Positions 49,612 through 57,159 of a DNA stretch of 64,000 bases are shown one piece after another; position 1 is the stretch's first letter; every line of letters begins with the position of its first letter. Below the pieces are notes generated by a model. It was not told the origin of the DNA. It saw only the letters and a program-made list of their open reading frames with translations, and made no database searches. This DNA comes from Deinococcus metalli. GTDB taxonomy: Bacteria; Deinococcota; Deinococci; Deinococcales; Deinococcaceae. The DNA lies in NCBI RefSeq assembly GCF_014201805.1, contig NZ_JACHFK010000003.1, positions 124,001 through 188,000 of the forward strand, in the 5' to 3' direction. A program made the position numbers and the translations under genes.

Positions 49612-50403
49612 TCAATCCTCCGGGATCACGAGCAGACGGTCTGCGTCGTGCACCACCCTCGTGCGGACGCCGTACGCCGCGTGCAGGTGCGCGGGCGTGA
49701 GCACGGTGTCCGGAGCGCCGGCGGCGAGCACCTGCCCGCGGTGCAGCAGCACGATCCGGTCCGCGCGCGCCGCGAGGTTCAGGTCGTGCAGCACCGCGAC
49801 CACGCCCAGTCCGCCCGCGACCTCGCAGCGCAGGTGCCGGACCAGTTCCAGCGCGTAGGCGAGGTCGAGGTGGTTGGTGGGCTCGTCCAGCAGCAGGTAG
49901 CGAGGTCCCGCCACCAGCGCGCGGGCCAGCCCGACCCGCTGGCGTTCTCCGCCCGAGAGCTCGGAGACGCGGCGACCCGCGAACTGCCGGGTGTCGGTGC
50001 GCTCCAGCGCGGTCTTGACGGCGTCCTCGTCCTCCTGCGTCCACGGGCGGGTGGGAATCAGGCCCCAGCGCCACGCGCCCGCGCCGCGCCCCAGGGCGAC
50101 CACGTCGCGCACGCGGGCGCTGTCGGGCAGCGGCTCGCCCTGCGCGAGGAACGCGAGGTCGCGGGCCCGCTCGGCGCGGGTCAGGGTGGTCAGCGGCCGG
50201 CCGTCCACCCGCACCTCGCCGGCATGGATGGCCGTCAGGCCCAGCAGCGCGCGCAGCAGGGTACTCTTGCCCGCGCCGTTGGGGCCGATCACGGCGGTGA
50301 ACTGCCCAGCCGCGAAGGCCGCGCTCACGCCCCGCACCGCCGGGTGGTCACCCGCGCGGACGTGCAGGTTCGCGGCCTCCAGCGCGGCAGGCATGTCACT
50401 CAC
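49612..50403 (-). CDS. btuD: ABC transporter ATP-binding protein (cobalamin/Fe-siderophore type)
   Basis: 263-residue ATPase of the FecE/BtuD class. Walker A GPNGAGKST (about 40-48), Q-loop FLAQGE, signature LSGGERQRVGLARAL, Walker B LLLDEPTNHLD, and switch His in VLHDLN. A GTG at 50403 overlaps the permease stop by 8 nt; an ATG at 50394 is an alternative start. The operon position after btuF and btuC under a cobalamin riboswitch argues for B12 rather than siderophore uptake. Confidence 0.88.
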   Translation of the reverse strand: MSDMPAALEAANLHVRAGDHPAVRGVSAAFAAGQFTAVIGPNGAGKSTLLRALLGLTAIHAGEVRVDGRPLTTLTRAERARDLAFLAQGEPLPDSARVRDVVALGRGAGAWRWGLIPTRPWTQEDEDAVKTALERTDTRQFAGRRVSELSGGERQRVGLARALVAGPRYLLLDEPTNHLDLAYALELVRHLRCEVAGGLGVVAVLHDLNLAARADRIVLLHRGQVLAAGAPDTVLTPAHLHAAYGVRTRVVHDADRLLVIPED

Positions 50404-51424
50404 GCTGCCTCCGCAGCAGGTACAGGAAGAAGGGGCCGCCCAGCAGCGTGGTCACGATGCCCACCTGCGACAGCGCCGTGGTGCGCGCCAGCAGGTCCGC
50501 CAGTACCAGCCCCGCGCCGCCCAGCACGGCGGACGTGAGCAGCAGCGTGCGGTGCCCCGCCCCGAAGGCCAGCCGCGCGATGTGCGGCACGATCAGGCCC
50601 ACGAAGCCGATGATGCCCACGTACGCGACCGCGCCCGCCGTGGCGACGCTCGCGGCTACCACGACCAGCAGCCGCAGCCGCTCGACCGGCACGCCCAGCG
50701 AGCGGGCGGTCAGGTCACCGAGTTGCAGCGTGTCCAGCGCGCGCGCCAGCAGCAGCAGCGCCGCGCCGCCAAGCGCCACGTACGGCAGCACCGTCAGCAC
50801 GTCCCGCCACCCGGAGAACCCCAGGTCGCCCAGCGTGTACGCCAGCACCAGCCGCGCCCGGTCCTGCCCGCGCAGGATCAGGGCCGTGCTGGCCGCGCTC
50901 AGGACGCTGCCCACCACCACGCCTGACAGGATCAGCCGGGTGGGCGGAAAACGCCGGCCCTCGCGCGCCAGGATCAGGGTGAGGGCCACCGCGCCCAGCG
51001 CGCACACCAGCGCCGCCACGGGAATCGCGGCGCGCGGCCAGTCCAGCACGATGGCCACGGTCGCGCCCAGCGCGCTGCCGCTCGCCACGCCCAGCAGGTA
51101 CGGGTCGGCCAGCGGGTTGCGGAACACGCCCTGGAAGCTGGCGCCGCACATCGACAGCGCCGCGCCCACCAGCACGCCCATCACCACGCGCGGCAGGCGG
51201 ATCGACCACACGATCACGTCGCTGCCCGCCAGCTCCTGCCCGCTCACGCCGCGCCACAGGGCGCCCAGCACGTCGCCGGGCGCGATGGTCACGCTGCCCA
51301 GCCCGGTGCCCAGGATCACGGCGACCACCAGCAGCAGCGCCAGCCCCAGCGTGCGTGGCCAGCGCCGCGCCCCACGCCGGAGGCGCTGCGCGGCGCCGGA
51401 CGGGGTGCCGGTGCTCATCGCCAC
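50396..51424 (-). CDS. btuC: Cobalamin/Fe ABC transporter permease (FecCD family)
   Basis: 342-residue permease with about ten transmembrane helices. The FecCD signature is clear: IRLPRVVMGVLVGAALSMCG, FRNPLADPYLLGVASGSALGA and the C-terminal VGFVGLIVPHIAR-like GFVGLIVPHIARLAFG. The start is GTG at 51424 or ATG at 51418; both are possible. It lies one base after the btuF stop and overlaps btuD. It moves substrate from the periplasmic binding protein across the inner membrane. Confidence 0.9.
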   Translation of the reverse strand: MAMSTGTPSGAAQRLRRGARRWPRTLGLALLLVVAVILGTGLGSVTIAPGDVLGALWRGVSGQELAGSDVIVWSIRLPRVVMGVLVGAALSMCGASFQGVFRNPLADPYLLGVASGSALGATVAIVLDWPRAAIPVAALVCALGAVALTLILAREGRRFPPTRLILSGVVVGSVLSAASTALILRGQDRARLVLAYTLGDLGFSGWRDVLTVLPYVALGGAALLLLARALDTLQLGDLTARSLGVPVERLRLLVVVAASVATAGAVAYVGIIGFVGLIVPHIARLAFGAGHRTLLLTSAVLGGAGLVLADLLARTTALSQVGIVTTLLGGPFFLYLLRRQRE

Positions 51425-52288
51425 TTACCGGAACAGTTCCGGGTGGATCAGCCGCGCCAGCGACCGCAGCGCGGCGGGCAGCCGGGGGCCGGGGCGCGAC
51501 AGGCTGCTGCTCAGCTCGGCGGGCAGCGAGATCACGCGCCCGGCCTTCACGGCACTCAGGTTCGCCCAGCCGGGGCGCGCGGCGGCCGTCTTCGCGTCCA
51601 GGCCCAGCATCAGCTGCGGGTTGGCCTTCACGATGAACTCCGGATCGACCTTCGGGAAGTCGCCCATGCTCTCGGGAATGATGTTCCGCGCGCCCGCCTT
51701 GGTCAGCAGCACGCCCATGAAGGACTTGGGGCCAATCGAGTACGGCGTCGGGTCGATCTCGAAGTACGCGGTGGGCTTGGTCACGGCGGCGCGCGTGAGC
51801 ACCTCGGTCTTGGCGATATCCCGGGCCATGGTCGTCACCAGGGCCTTCGCGGCGGCCTCGCGGTTTACCAGCTTGCCCAGGGTCAGGAGCTTGCTGAAGA
51901 CCTCGTCGTAGGTCTCGGGGTTCAGGGCGAACACCGTGATGCCCGCCTGCGCCAGCGACTCGCTCACCTTGCCGTACTTGCTGACCAGCACCAGATCGGG
52001 CTTGGCCGCCACCATCGCCTCGATGTTCGGCGTGTACAGGTCGCCCATCTTGGGCACCTTGCTCAGCTGCGCCGGGAAGTCGCTGTACGCGTCCACGCCG
52101 ACCAGCCGGTCGCAGACGTTCAGCGCGCACAGCGTCTCACTGGTGCTCGGCACCATCGAGATGATCCGCATGGGCTCGGCCTTCACGGTCACCTTGCGGT
52201 TCAGGTCGTCCGTCAGGGTCAGGGGGTAGGTGGCCGCGGCGGCGGTGCCCGCCAGCGCCAGGGTGGTCGTCAGGGTCAGGATCTTCAT
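51425..52288 (-). CDS. btuF: Periplasmic cobalamin-binding protein BtuF
   Basis: 287-residue exported binding protein of the helical-backbone class III type. Signal peptide about 1-18 (MKILTLTTTLALAGTAAAA). The BtuF/FhuD-like core has RIISMVPSTSETLCAL, VGVDAYSDFP, NIEAMVAAKPDLVL and GARNIIPESMGDFP. AAGGAGA precedes the ATG at 52288. It is the first gene downstream of a cobalamin riboswitch and terminator, so its expression should fall when B12 is abundant. Confidence 0.9.
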   Translation of the reverse strand: MKILTLTTTLALAGTAAAATYPLTLTDDLNRKVTVKAEPMRIISMVPSTSETLCALNVCDRLVGVDAYSDFPAQLSKVPKMGDLYTPNIEAMVAAKPDLVLVSKYGKVSESLAQAGITVFALNPETYDEVFSKLLTLGKLVNREAAAKALVTTMARDIAKTEVLTRAAVTKPTAYFEIDPTPYSIGPKSFMGVLLTKAGARNIIPESMGDFPKVDPEFIVKANPQLMLGLDAKTAAARPGWANLSAVKAGRVISLPAELSSSLSRPGPRLPAALRSLARLIHPELFR

Positions 52289-52312
52289 ACGCTCTCCTTG
52301 CCCCTTCGCAGG

Positions 52313-52345
52313 AAAAACCGCCCCACCAGGTCATCTGGGGGGCGG
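52313..52345 (-). terminator. Riboswitch-controlled intrinsic terminator before btuF
   Basis: On the minus strand, CCGCCCC...CTGG-loop-CCAG...GGGGCGG (11 bp with one bulged base, 5-nt loop) is followed by TTTTT at 52317-52313 and ends 25 nt before the btuF ATG. This is the classic expression platform for transcription attenuation. Confidence 0.8.
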
Positions 52346-52566
52346 AAGTGGTGCGCGCCGGTCTATCGAAGCCGGGCGTTCCCTCCTTCCGCGAGAGGTC
52401 TGGCCACACGCGCCGCGTGCTGCGGTGTACGCGTGGACGGCGCGGGCATCCGGACTTCCCAGGCGCCGTTCAGGGCGGGCTGGATCACCGTTGCGCGACA
52501 GTGCCGGAATGGGCCGCACAGACTCGGGTCTGCTGGGCCGTCACCGGGCTTCCCCCGCGACCATCG
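52346..52566 (-). promoter_or_regulatory. Cobalamin riboswitch (AdoCbl/B12 aptamer)
   Basis: The leader RNA contains GGGAAGCCCGGTGAC near its start, GGCACTGT in the middle, and AGTCCGGATGCCCGC (52456-52442), a good match to the B12 box (AGYCMGGAgACCkGC). With btuFCD downstream and an intrinsic terminator after it, this is a cobalamin-sensing riboswitch. The exact helices were not folded computationally, so the ends are approximate. Confidence 0.8.
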
Positions 52567-52571
52567 CGCCC

Positions 52572-52577
52572 ACTATA
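52572..52577 (-). promoter_or_regulatory. -10 box of the cobalamin riboswitch-btuFCD operon
   Basis: TATAGT on the minus strand, a few bases before the aptamer. The -35 region is weak. Confidence 0.45.
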
Positions 52578-52625
52578 GCGGCGGCCGGCCACCCACCTGC
52601 ACGTGGCGGGTGTTCGTGCGGCAGG

Positions 52626-52631
52626 TACGCT
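52626..52631 (+). promoter_or_regulatory. -10 box before the 7-codon micro-ORF
   Basis: TACGCT lies 5 nt before the ATG at 52637. Confidence 0.45.
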
Positions 52632-52636
52632 CGGGT

Positions 52637-52660
52637 ATGGAGGAGAGACGGCGTGCGTGA
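52637..52660 (+). CDS. 7-codon leaderless micro-ORF containing the downstream ribosome-binding site
   Basis: ATG GAG GAG AGA CGG CGT GCG TGA (MEERRRA). It follows TACGCT at 5 nt. Its own codons 2-4 are the GGAGGAGA Shine-Dalgarno of the next gene, and its stop overlaps that gene's start region. Translation of the micro-ORF could therefore compete with or feed the downstream start. Confidence 0.35.
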   Translation: MEERRRA

Positions 52661-53039
52661 GCGCTTGTTCTGGCTGATTCCAGTGCTGCCGGTGCTCGCG
52701 CTGGTCGCCGGAACGGTCGCCGTCGGGGGCTGGACACCGGGCGGGCGGCCCGCACGACACGGCGGAGCGCTCCAGCCCCTGCTGCGGGCCTGCGAGGCGG
52801 ATCTGCGGCGGCAGCACCCACAGGCGCCGGCCTTCCGCCTGGCCGTGGAGAAACACGATTCCGTCTCGAACGAGGTCGGTGTGGACGGCCATCATCTCCG
52901 CTGGCAGCTCAGCGGCACCCTGACCACGCTGGGCGACGGCGAGCGCTTCGTGTTCGACTGCGACCTCGATCAGGCGGGCGCGGCGGTGGGCGTCACGTTC
53001 TCCCACGCGTCCGTGTGGTGGACGCCGCCCCCGGACTGA
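52653..53039 (+). CDS. Small membrane-anchored protein, unknown function
   Basis: 128-residue protein. One N-terminal hydrophobic helix (about 5-26, LFWLIPVLPVLALVAGTVAV) anchors an extracytoplasmic region of about 100 residues with two cysteines (LRACEADLRR and FDCDLDQAG). The GTG at 52653 follows GGAGGAGA at 5 nt. No motif for a function is visible. It is convergent with the PlsC-like gene. Confidence 0.65.
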   Translation: MRERLFWLIPVLPVLALVAGTVAVGGWTPGGRPARHGGALQPLLRACEADLRRQHPQAPAFRLAVEKHDSVSNEVGVDGHHLRWQLSGTLTTLGDGERFVFDCDLDQAGAAVGVTFSHASVWWTPPPD

Positions 53040-53046
53040 CGCGCCC

Positions 53047-53658
53047 TCAGCCCGGCTGCGACAGCCTTACGAGTTCCGTGCCGAGTTCGGCGGTCACGGC
53101 CTTGATGCCGCCCCCGGACGCGATGGGCGGGCCGAAGCGCACCACCCAGCGCTTGCCGCTGCGGTGGATGCCCGCCGGGAGGATCGGCGCGCGGCCCTTC
53201 GCGGCGATGAGCGCGACGCCGCCGTGCAACTCGGTGCCGCCGCGGGTGCCCCCTGGAAAGATGCCGACGGTTCCGTTGTCCTTGAGCACCCGCACGGCGG
53301 TGCGGATGGCCGCCACGTCGTTGCCGCTGCGGTCCACCGGGAACGACCCACCGGTACGGATGATCCAGCCGATGACCGGCAGGAACAGCTCCTTTTTCGC
53401 CATGTACTGCAGGAACCGGCCACGCGGCAGGGCGCGGGCGACCAGGAAGGGATCGAGGCCGCTGACGTGGTTCGCGGCGACCACCAGGGGCGTGCCGGGC
53501 GGCGGGACGTGCTCTACGCCCTGCGCGTCGAGGCGCATGCCGCTCAGGAGCACCGGCAGGTTCGTGACCGCCAGCACGAAGGCGTACATGCGCGGATCGA
53601 CGGTCGGGGCGCGTTCCAGGGCGGCCTGGGCAGGATCGGGGCGCCGGACGTCGCTCAT
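53047..53658 (-). CDS. PlsC-family acyltransferase with altered FPEG motif
   Basis: 203-residue lysophospholipid acyltransferase family protein. The catalytic HX4D box is NHVSGLD. The second motif reads GIFPGGTRGG where most family members have FPEGTRS, so the acidic residue is Gly. A single hydrophobic N-terminal helix is weak. The start at the ATG at 53658 is supported by TATCCT 7 nt upstream, and the longer frame upstream is not needed. It could acylate lysophosphatidate, but the motif change makes the substrate uncertain. Confidence 0.8.
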   Translation of the reverse strand: MSDVRRPDPAQAALERAPTVDPRMYAFVLAVTNLPVLLSGMRLDAQGVEHVPPPGTPLVVAANHVSGLDPFLVARALPRGRFLQYMAKKELFLPVIGWIIRTGGSFPVDRSGNDVAAIRTAVRVLKDNGTVGIFPGGTRGGTELHGGVALIAAKGRAPILPAGIHRSGKRWVVRFGPPIASGGGIKAVTAELGTELVRLSQPG

Positions 53659-53665
53659 ACCGTGC

Positions 53666-53671
53666 AGGATA
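53666..53671 (-). promoter_or_regulatory. -10 box of the PlsC-like gene (leaderless layout)
   Basis: TATCCT lies 7 nt before the ATG at 53658 and decides the start. Confidence 0.5.
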
Positions 53672-53714
53672 CGCCCAAAGCGTCCCAGCACACGGTCCGT
53701 ATGGCGCCCCGGCG

Positions 53715-53720
53715 TACGCT
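53715..53720 (+). promoter_or_regulatory. -10 box of the NAD(P)-binding protein gene (leaderless layout)
   Basis: TACGCT lies 6 nt before the ATG at 53727. Confidence 0.55.
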
Positions 53721-53726
53721 CGAGGT

Positions 53727-54356
53727 ATGAACCTCAGCGTGATCGGGGCGGCCGGTGGCGTGGGCCGGCGGGTGGCAGCGCAGGCCGCACGGGCGGGGCA
53801 CACGGTGCGGGCCCTGGTCCGCAGCGCCGAGCAGGCGGACATGGTGTCGCTGCTGGGGGCCACGCCGGTGCGGGGTGACCTGGCCGGCGAGTGGGACGCG
53901 GTGCTGGACGGCGCGGACGCGGTCGTGTGGGCGGCGGGGGCGGGCGCCAGCGGGAATTTCCAGGCGATCGACGGCGACGCCCTGGTGCGCGTGGTCGACA
54001 CCCTGCTGACGCGCGGACCGAGGCGCCTGATCGTCGTGAGTTCGATGGGCGTGGACCGGCCCGAGCAGATGCCGCCCTTCCTGTCGGCGGTGCTGCGGGT
54101 CAAGGCGCGCTCCGACGCGCACGTGCAGGCGAGCGCGCTGGACTGGACGGTCGTACGCCCGGCCGGCCTGAACGACGCGCCCGGCACGGGGCTGGTGCAC
54201 ATCGCCCCCACCACCCCGCGCGGCACCATCGCGCGGGACGACGTGGCGGCCGTGGTGCTGGCGTGCGTGGCGGACCCGCGCACGGTGGGGCAGACCTTCG
54301 AGGTCGTGCAGGGCACGCAGGCCATTTCGGACGCGCTGGCGGGCCTGACCGGATAG
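53727..54356 (+). CDS. NAD(P)-binding atypical SDR (YwnB/NmrA-like)
   Basis: 209-residue Rossmann-fold protein. The dinucleotide loop is VIGAAGGVGRRVAAQA, followed by ALVRSAEQADM, GDLAGEWDAVL and VVWAAGAG. The segment RRLIVVSSMGVDRPEQMP and DWTVVRPAGLND is typical of atypical-SDR NAD(P)H-binding proteins (YwnB/BVR-B-like). It lacks the Tyr-x3-Lys of classical SDRs, so it may be a redox sensor or reductase of unknown substrate. TACGCT lies 6 nt upstream. Confidence 0.85.
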   Translation: MNLSVIGAAGGVGRRVAAQAARAGHTVRALVRSAEQADMVSLLGATPVRGDLAGEWDAVLDGADAVVWAAGAGASGNFQAIDGDALVRVVDTLLTRGPRRLIVVSSMGVDRPEQMPPFLSAVLRVKARSDAHVQASALDWTVVRPAGLNDAPGTGLVHIAPTTPRGTIARDDVAAVVLACVADPRTVGQTFEVVQGTQAISDALAGLTG

Positions 54357-54359
54357 GTC

Positions 54360-54593
54360 CTAGCCGTCGTCCTCGTCTTCATCGTCGTCCTCGCCGCCGT
54401 CGTTGGCCCACTCGCCGGCCAGGACGGCGCGCACGGCGTCCAGGCGCTCGCGGCACGCGGCGTAGGCCACGCGCGCTTCTTCCAGCAGCGGCAGCACGCG
54501 GTCGAGATCGGCCTCGCCGCTCTCCAGTTCCGACGCGATGCGGGCCAGGGTGGCGTAGGCGTCGCGGTACGAGGTGACGGCGTCGGGGCTCAC
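54360..54593 (-). CDS. xseB: Exodeoxyribonuclease VII small subunit XseB
   Basis: 77-residue helical subunit that activates XseA for single-strand DNA degradation. The family core SYRDAYATLARIASELESGEADLD followed by LPLLEEARVAYAACRERLD is complete, with an unusually acidic tail (DDDEDEDD). The GTG start at 54593 follows TAGCAT at 6 nt. The large subunit gene xseA is not in the window. It is convergent with the NAD(P)-binding protein, 3 nt apart. Confidence 0.9.
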   Translation of the reverse strand: MSPDAVTSYRDAYATLARIASELESGEADLDRVLPLLEEARVAYAACRERLDAVRAVLAGEWANDGGEDDDEDEDDG

Positions 54594-54599
54594 GCGCCC

Positions 54600-54605
54600 A
54601 TGCTA
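54600..54605 (-). promoter_or_regulatory. -10 box of xseB (leaderless layout)
   Basis: TAGCAT lies 6 nt before the GTG at 54593. Confidence 0.5.
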
Positions 54606-54667
54606 CGCGTGGGCTTGCCGGGCACCCGGGCCGGGCACACAATGGACCCACGGTTCCCGGAGGTTCC

Positions 54668-55828
54668 ATGCGCGTATCCCTGAGTCCGGTTCGCTCCCTT
54701 CTCGTGGCCGCGCTGCTTGCCGGTCCGGCCGTCGCCGGTGGTGGGGCCGGACTCGCGCCGCCGTTCAGTCCCGATCCGGTCCTGGCAGTTGCGGCGGGCA
54801 CGGATGGTCAGGGCCGGCCGGTGGTCGCGTGGATCGCGCGCGAGGCGGGGCTGGAGCACCTGCACGCCGCGCGGCTCCAGGGCGGCGGGTGGCAGGATCT
54901 GGGCGGCGTGCTGAACGAGAAGGCCCGCTCGAACGCCGCGAAGCCCACGGTGCACCCCGGCCCGGACGGCAGCGTGTGGCTGGCGTGGGAGGAGGGCAGC
55001 GGCGCAGCGCACATCGACTCGTACGTGATGTCGAACCTCACGCCGGGCGGCTGGACCGCGCCCGGGCCGTACGCGCTGCGCCGCAACCTGTCGGACGCGG
55101 GACGATCGCGCTCGTTCGCGGCCGGAGGCGGGGACCGGCCGCTGGTCGGCTGGACCGACATCGGCACGCTGATCCGCACGTACCCGAGCGTGGTGTCGCT
55201 GCGGATCTGGCGCGGCGCCGGGTGGCAGGTCACGCCGTACGTGAACCTCGATCCGCGCACGCCAGCGTTCATGCCCAGCGTCGCGCAGGCGGGGTCGCGC
55301 GTGCTCCTCGCGTACGTGGAGGGCGCGACCACGCAGTCCGACCTGTGGGTGCGCGCGTGGGACGGCCGGGCGTGGCACACCCTGGGAGATCGGCTGAACG
55401 TCCGCCCGCGCACGTACATCTTCCTGCCGCAGCTGCGGATCGACCCGGCCGGGCGTCCGGTGGTCGCGTGGCTGGAAGACCGCCAGGGCGTGGACACCCT
55501 GTACGTGTCGCGCTGGGACGGCCGCGCGTGGCGACGGCTGGGCGGGCCGGTCAGCGCGCCGGGCCGGCTGGCGTCGTCGGTATCGCTGGGCTTCGACCCA
55601 CAGGGCCGCGCTGTGGTCGCGTGGAACGAGGGGCCGGACGGGGCGCGGACGGTCAGGGCCGCCCGCTGGAATGACAGTCACTGGTCGCCGCTGGGCGGGG
55701 CGCTGAACGCCGACCCACACGCGGACACCGACCACGCCTCGCTGGCGGCCGGGCCGCTGGGCGTGCTGGTCGCGTGGCGCGAGTTCGGGCGCGGGCACTG
55801 GCGCCTGCAGGTGCGGCGGCTGGAGTGA
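54668..55828 (+). CDS. Secreted beta-propeller-like protein
   Basis: 386-residue exported protein. Signal peptide about 1-23 (LLVAALLAGPAVAG). The mature part has about six repeats of the form GRPVVAWxxxxG...LxVxRWDGRxWxxLGG, for example GRPVVAWLEDRQGVDTLYV and RAWRRLGGPVS, which are propeller or sialidase-type blades with no Asp-box catalytic set visible. GGAGG precedes the ATG, and CACAAT (54638) could serve as -10, so this gene has a conventional leader. The ligand is unknown. Confidence 0.78.
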   Translation: MRVSLSPVRSLLVAALLAGPAVAGGGAGLAPPFSPDPVLAVAAGTDGQGRPVVAWIAREAGLEHLHAARLQGGGWQDLGGVLNEKARSNAAKPTVHPGPDGSVWLAWEEGSGAAHIDSYVMSNLTPGGWTAPGPYALRRNLSDAGRSRSFAAGGGDRPLVGWTDIGTLIRTYPSVVSLRIWRGAGWQVTPYVNLDPRTPAFMPSVAQAGSRVLLAYVEGATTQSDLWVRAWDGRAWHTLGDRLNVRPRTYIFLPQLRIDPAGRPVVAWLEDRQGVDTLYVSRWDGRAWRRLGGPVSAPGRLASSVSLGFDPQGRAVVAWNEGPDGARTVRAARWNDSHWSPLGGALNADPHADTDHASLAAGPLGVLVAWREFGRGHWRLQVRRLE

Positions 55829-55836
55829 CGGCGGGC

Positions 55837-55842
55837 TACGCT
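55837..55842 (+). promoter_or_regulatory. -10 box of the flavin reductase gene (leaderless layout)
   Basis: TACGCT lies 5 nt before the ATG at 55848. Confidence 0.5.
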
Positions 55843-55847
55843 GGGGC

Positions 55848-56516
55848 ATGCCGGGCGCTGCCGACCACCTCCACTTCGACCTGACCACCCTGCCGCAGGC
55901 CGCGCGCTACAAGCTCGTGACCGGGATCGTGGTGCCGCGCCCCATCGCGTGGGTGAGCACGCTGGACGCGGCCGGGCACGTGAATCTGGCGCCCTACTCG
56001 TTCTTCAACGTGATGGGCTCCGATCCGCCCGTCGTGGCCTTCGCGCCCGGTGACCGGTCAGACGGCACGCCCAAGGACACCGCGCGCAACATCCCGCCCG
56101 GCGGTGAGTTCACCGTGAACCTCGTGAGCCGCGAGCTGGCCGAGGCCATGAACGCCACCGCCACCGACTTCCCCGCGCATCTGGGCGAGCCGCAGCAGCT
56201 CGGCATCCCGCTGGAGCCGGGCGTCAGTGTCCGGACGCCGCGCGTCCAGGGCAGTCCAGCCGCCCTGGAATGCCGCGAGGTCCAGACGGTCGTGATCGGC
56301 GCCACGCGCATCATCCTGGGCGAGGTGATCGGTGTGAGTGTCCGCGCCGACGCCGTGCTGGACGCCGGGAAGCACTACCTGGACACCGCTGCCCTCGACC
56401 TGATCGGCCGCATGGGCGGACGCGGCGGGTACGCGACCACCCGCGACGCCTTCACCATCGACCGCGTCACGTACGAGCAGTGGCAGGCCCGCACGGCAGC
56501 GCCGGACGCGGAGTGA
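55848..56516 (+). CDS. FMN-binding flavin reductase family protein
   Basis: 222-residue split-barrel FMN protein of the flavin reductase-like family. GIVVPRPIAWVSTLDAAGHVNLAPYSFFN is the diagnostic FMN-phosphate loop, followed by PPVVAF and GEFTVNLVS. Members reduce flavins for monooxygenases or are paralogues of unknown substrate. No partner monooxygenase lies nearby. The start is backed by TACGCT 5 nt upstream. Confidence 0.88.
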   Translation: MPGAADHLHFDLTTLPQAARYKLVTGIVVPRPIAWVSTLDAAGHVNLAPYSFFNVMGSDPPVVAFAPGDRSDGTPKDTARNIPPGGEFTVNLVSRELAEAMNATATDFPAHLGEPQQLGIPLEPGVSVRTPRVQGSPAALECREVQTVVIGATRIILGEVIGVSVRADAVLDAGKHYLDTAALDLIGRMGGRGGYATTRDAFTIDRVTYEQWQARTAAPDAE

Positions 56517-56535
56517 GGCTGGCCGGCCGGTCCAG

Positions 56536-57159
56536 CTAGACCGGGGCGCCCCCGGCTTTCGCCAGCGCACCCTCTGCCCAGATGTAGCGCGCGGCCAGCG
56601 TGCGGTACGGACTCCACAGTTCCAGCACCTCGTCGGGCCGCACGTTCGGGTGCAGCCGCGCTACGCCCTGGCGCAGGGCCAGGTCGCCCATGCTGAACAC
56701 GTCCGGGCGGGCCAGGGCAAACATCAGGAACATCTCCACGGTCCAGCGGCCGATGCCCGGCAGGGGGACCAGCGCGGCGATCACGGCCTCGTCGTCCAGC
56801 GTGGCCAGATGGTCGAAGTCCACCGTGCCCGCCTGCCGGGCCGCCGCGATGGCCTGCACGGTCCGCACCTTTGCCCACGACAGGCCAACGCCGCGCAGCG
56901 TCTCGCCGGGCGTGTTCAGCAGCGTGACCTCGTCGATGGTGCCCAGCGTGTCCAGCAGCCGCGCGTAGATGCTCGCCGCGGCCTTCACGCTGAGCTGCTG
57001 CCCCGTCACCGAGCGGATCAGCGTGCCGAAGGGATCGGGGGTGGGCGCAAGCACGCTCAGGTCACCGACCCGCGCGATCACGTCCTGCATGACCGGGTCG
57101 CGGGACAGGTGGGCAGTCGCGTCGGCGTGGTGGAGCAGGGGAGTGGTGGGCCGGGTCAT
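56536..57159 (-). CDS. DNA-3-methyladenine glycosylase II, AlkA/HhH-GPD type
   Basis: 207-residue base-excision repair enzyme for alkylated purines. The HhH motif LPGIGRWTVEMFLMF (about 130-144) is followed by a GPD loop with catalytic Asp in FSMGDLALRQGV. VTGQQLSVKAAASIYARL is the conserved N-terminal helix pair. It lacks the N-terminal beta domain of E. coli AlkA, as in short Deinococcus forms. The start at 57159 is chosen with TTGAAT 7 nt upstream; an ATG at 57168 would add three residues. Confidence 0.92.
   Translation of the reverse strand: MTRPTTPLLHHADATAHLSRDPVMQDVIARVGDLSVLAPTPDPFGTLIRSVTGQQLSVKAAASIYARLLDTLGTIDEVTLLNTPGETLRGVGLSWAKVRTVQAIAAARQAGTVDFDHLATLDDEAVIAALVPLPGIGRWTVEMFLMFALARPDVFSMGDLALRQGVARLHPNVRPDEVLELWSPYRTLAARYIWAEGALAKAGGAPV

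Larger units (their letters stand above)
52289..52652. other. 364-bp intergenic region (riboswitch plus divergent promoters)
   Basis: It holds, in order from the btuF side, the terminator, the cobalamin aptamer and its promoter on the minus strand. On the plus strand a TACGCT -10 box (52626-52631) is followed by a 7-codon micro-ORF. No other gene is seen. Confidence 0.6.
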
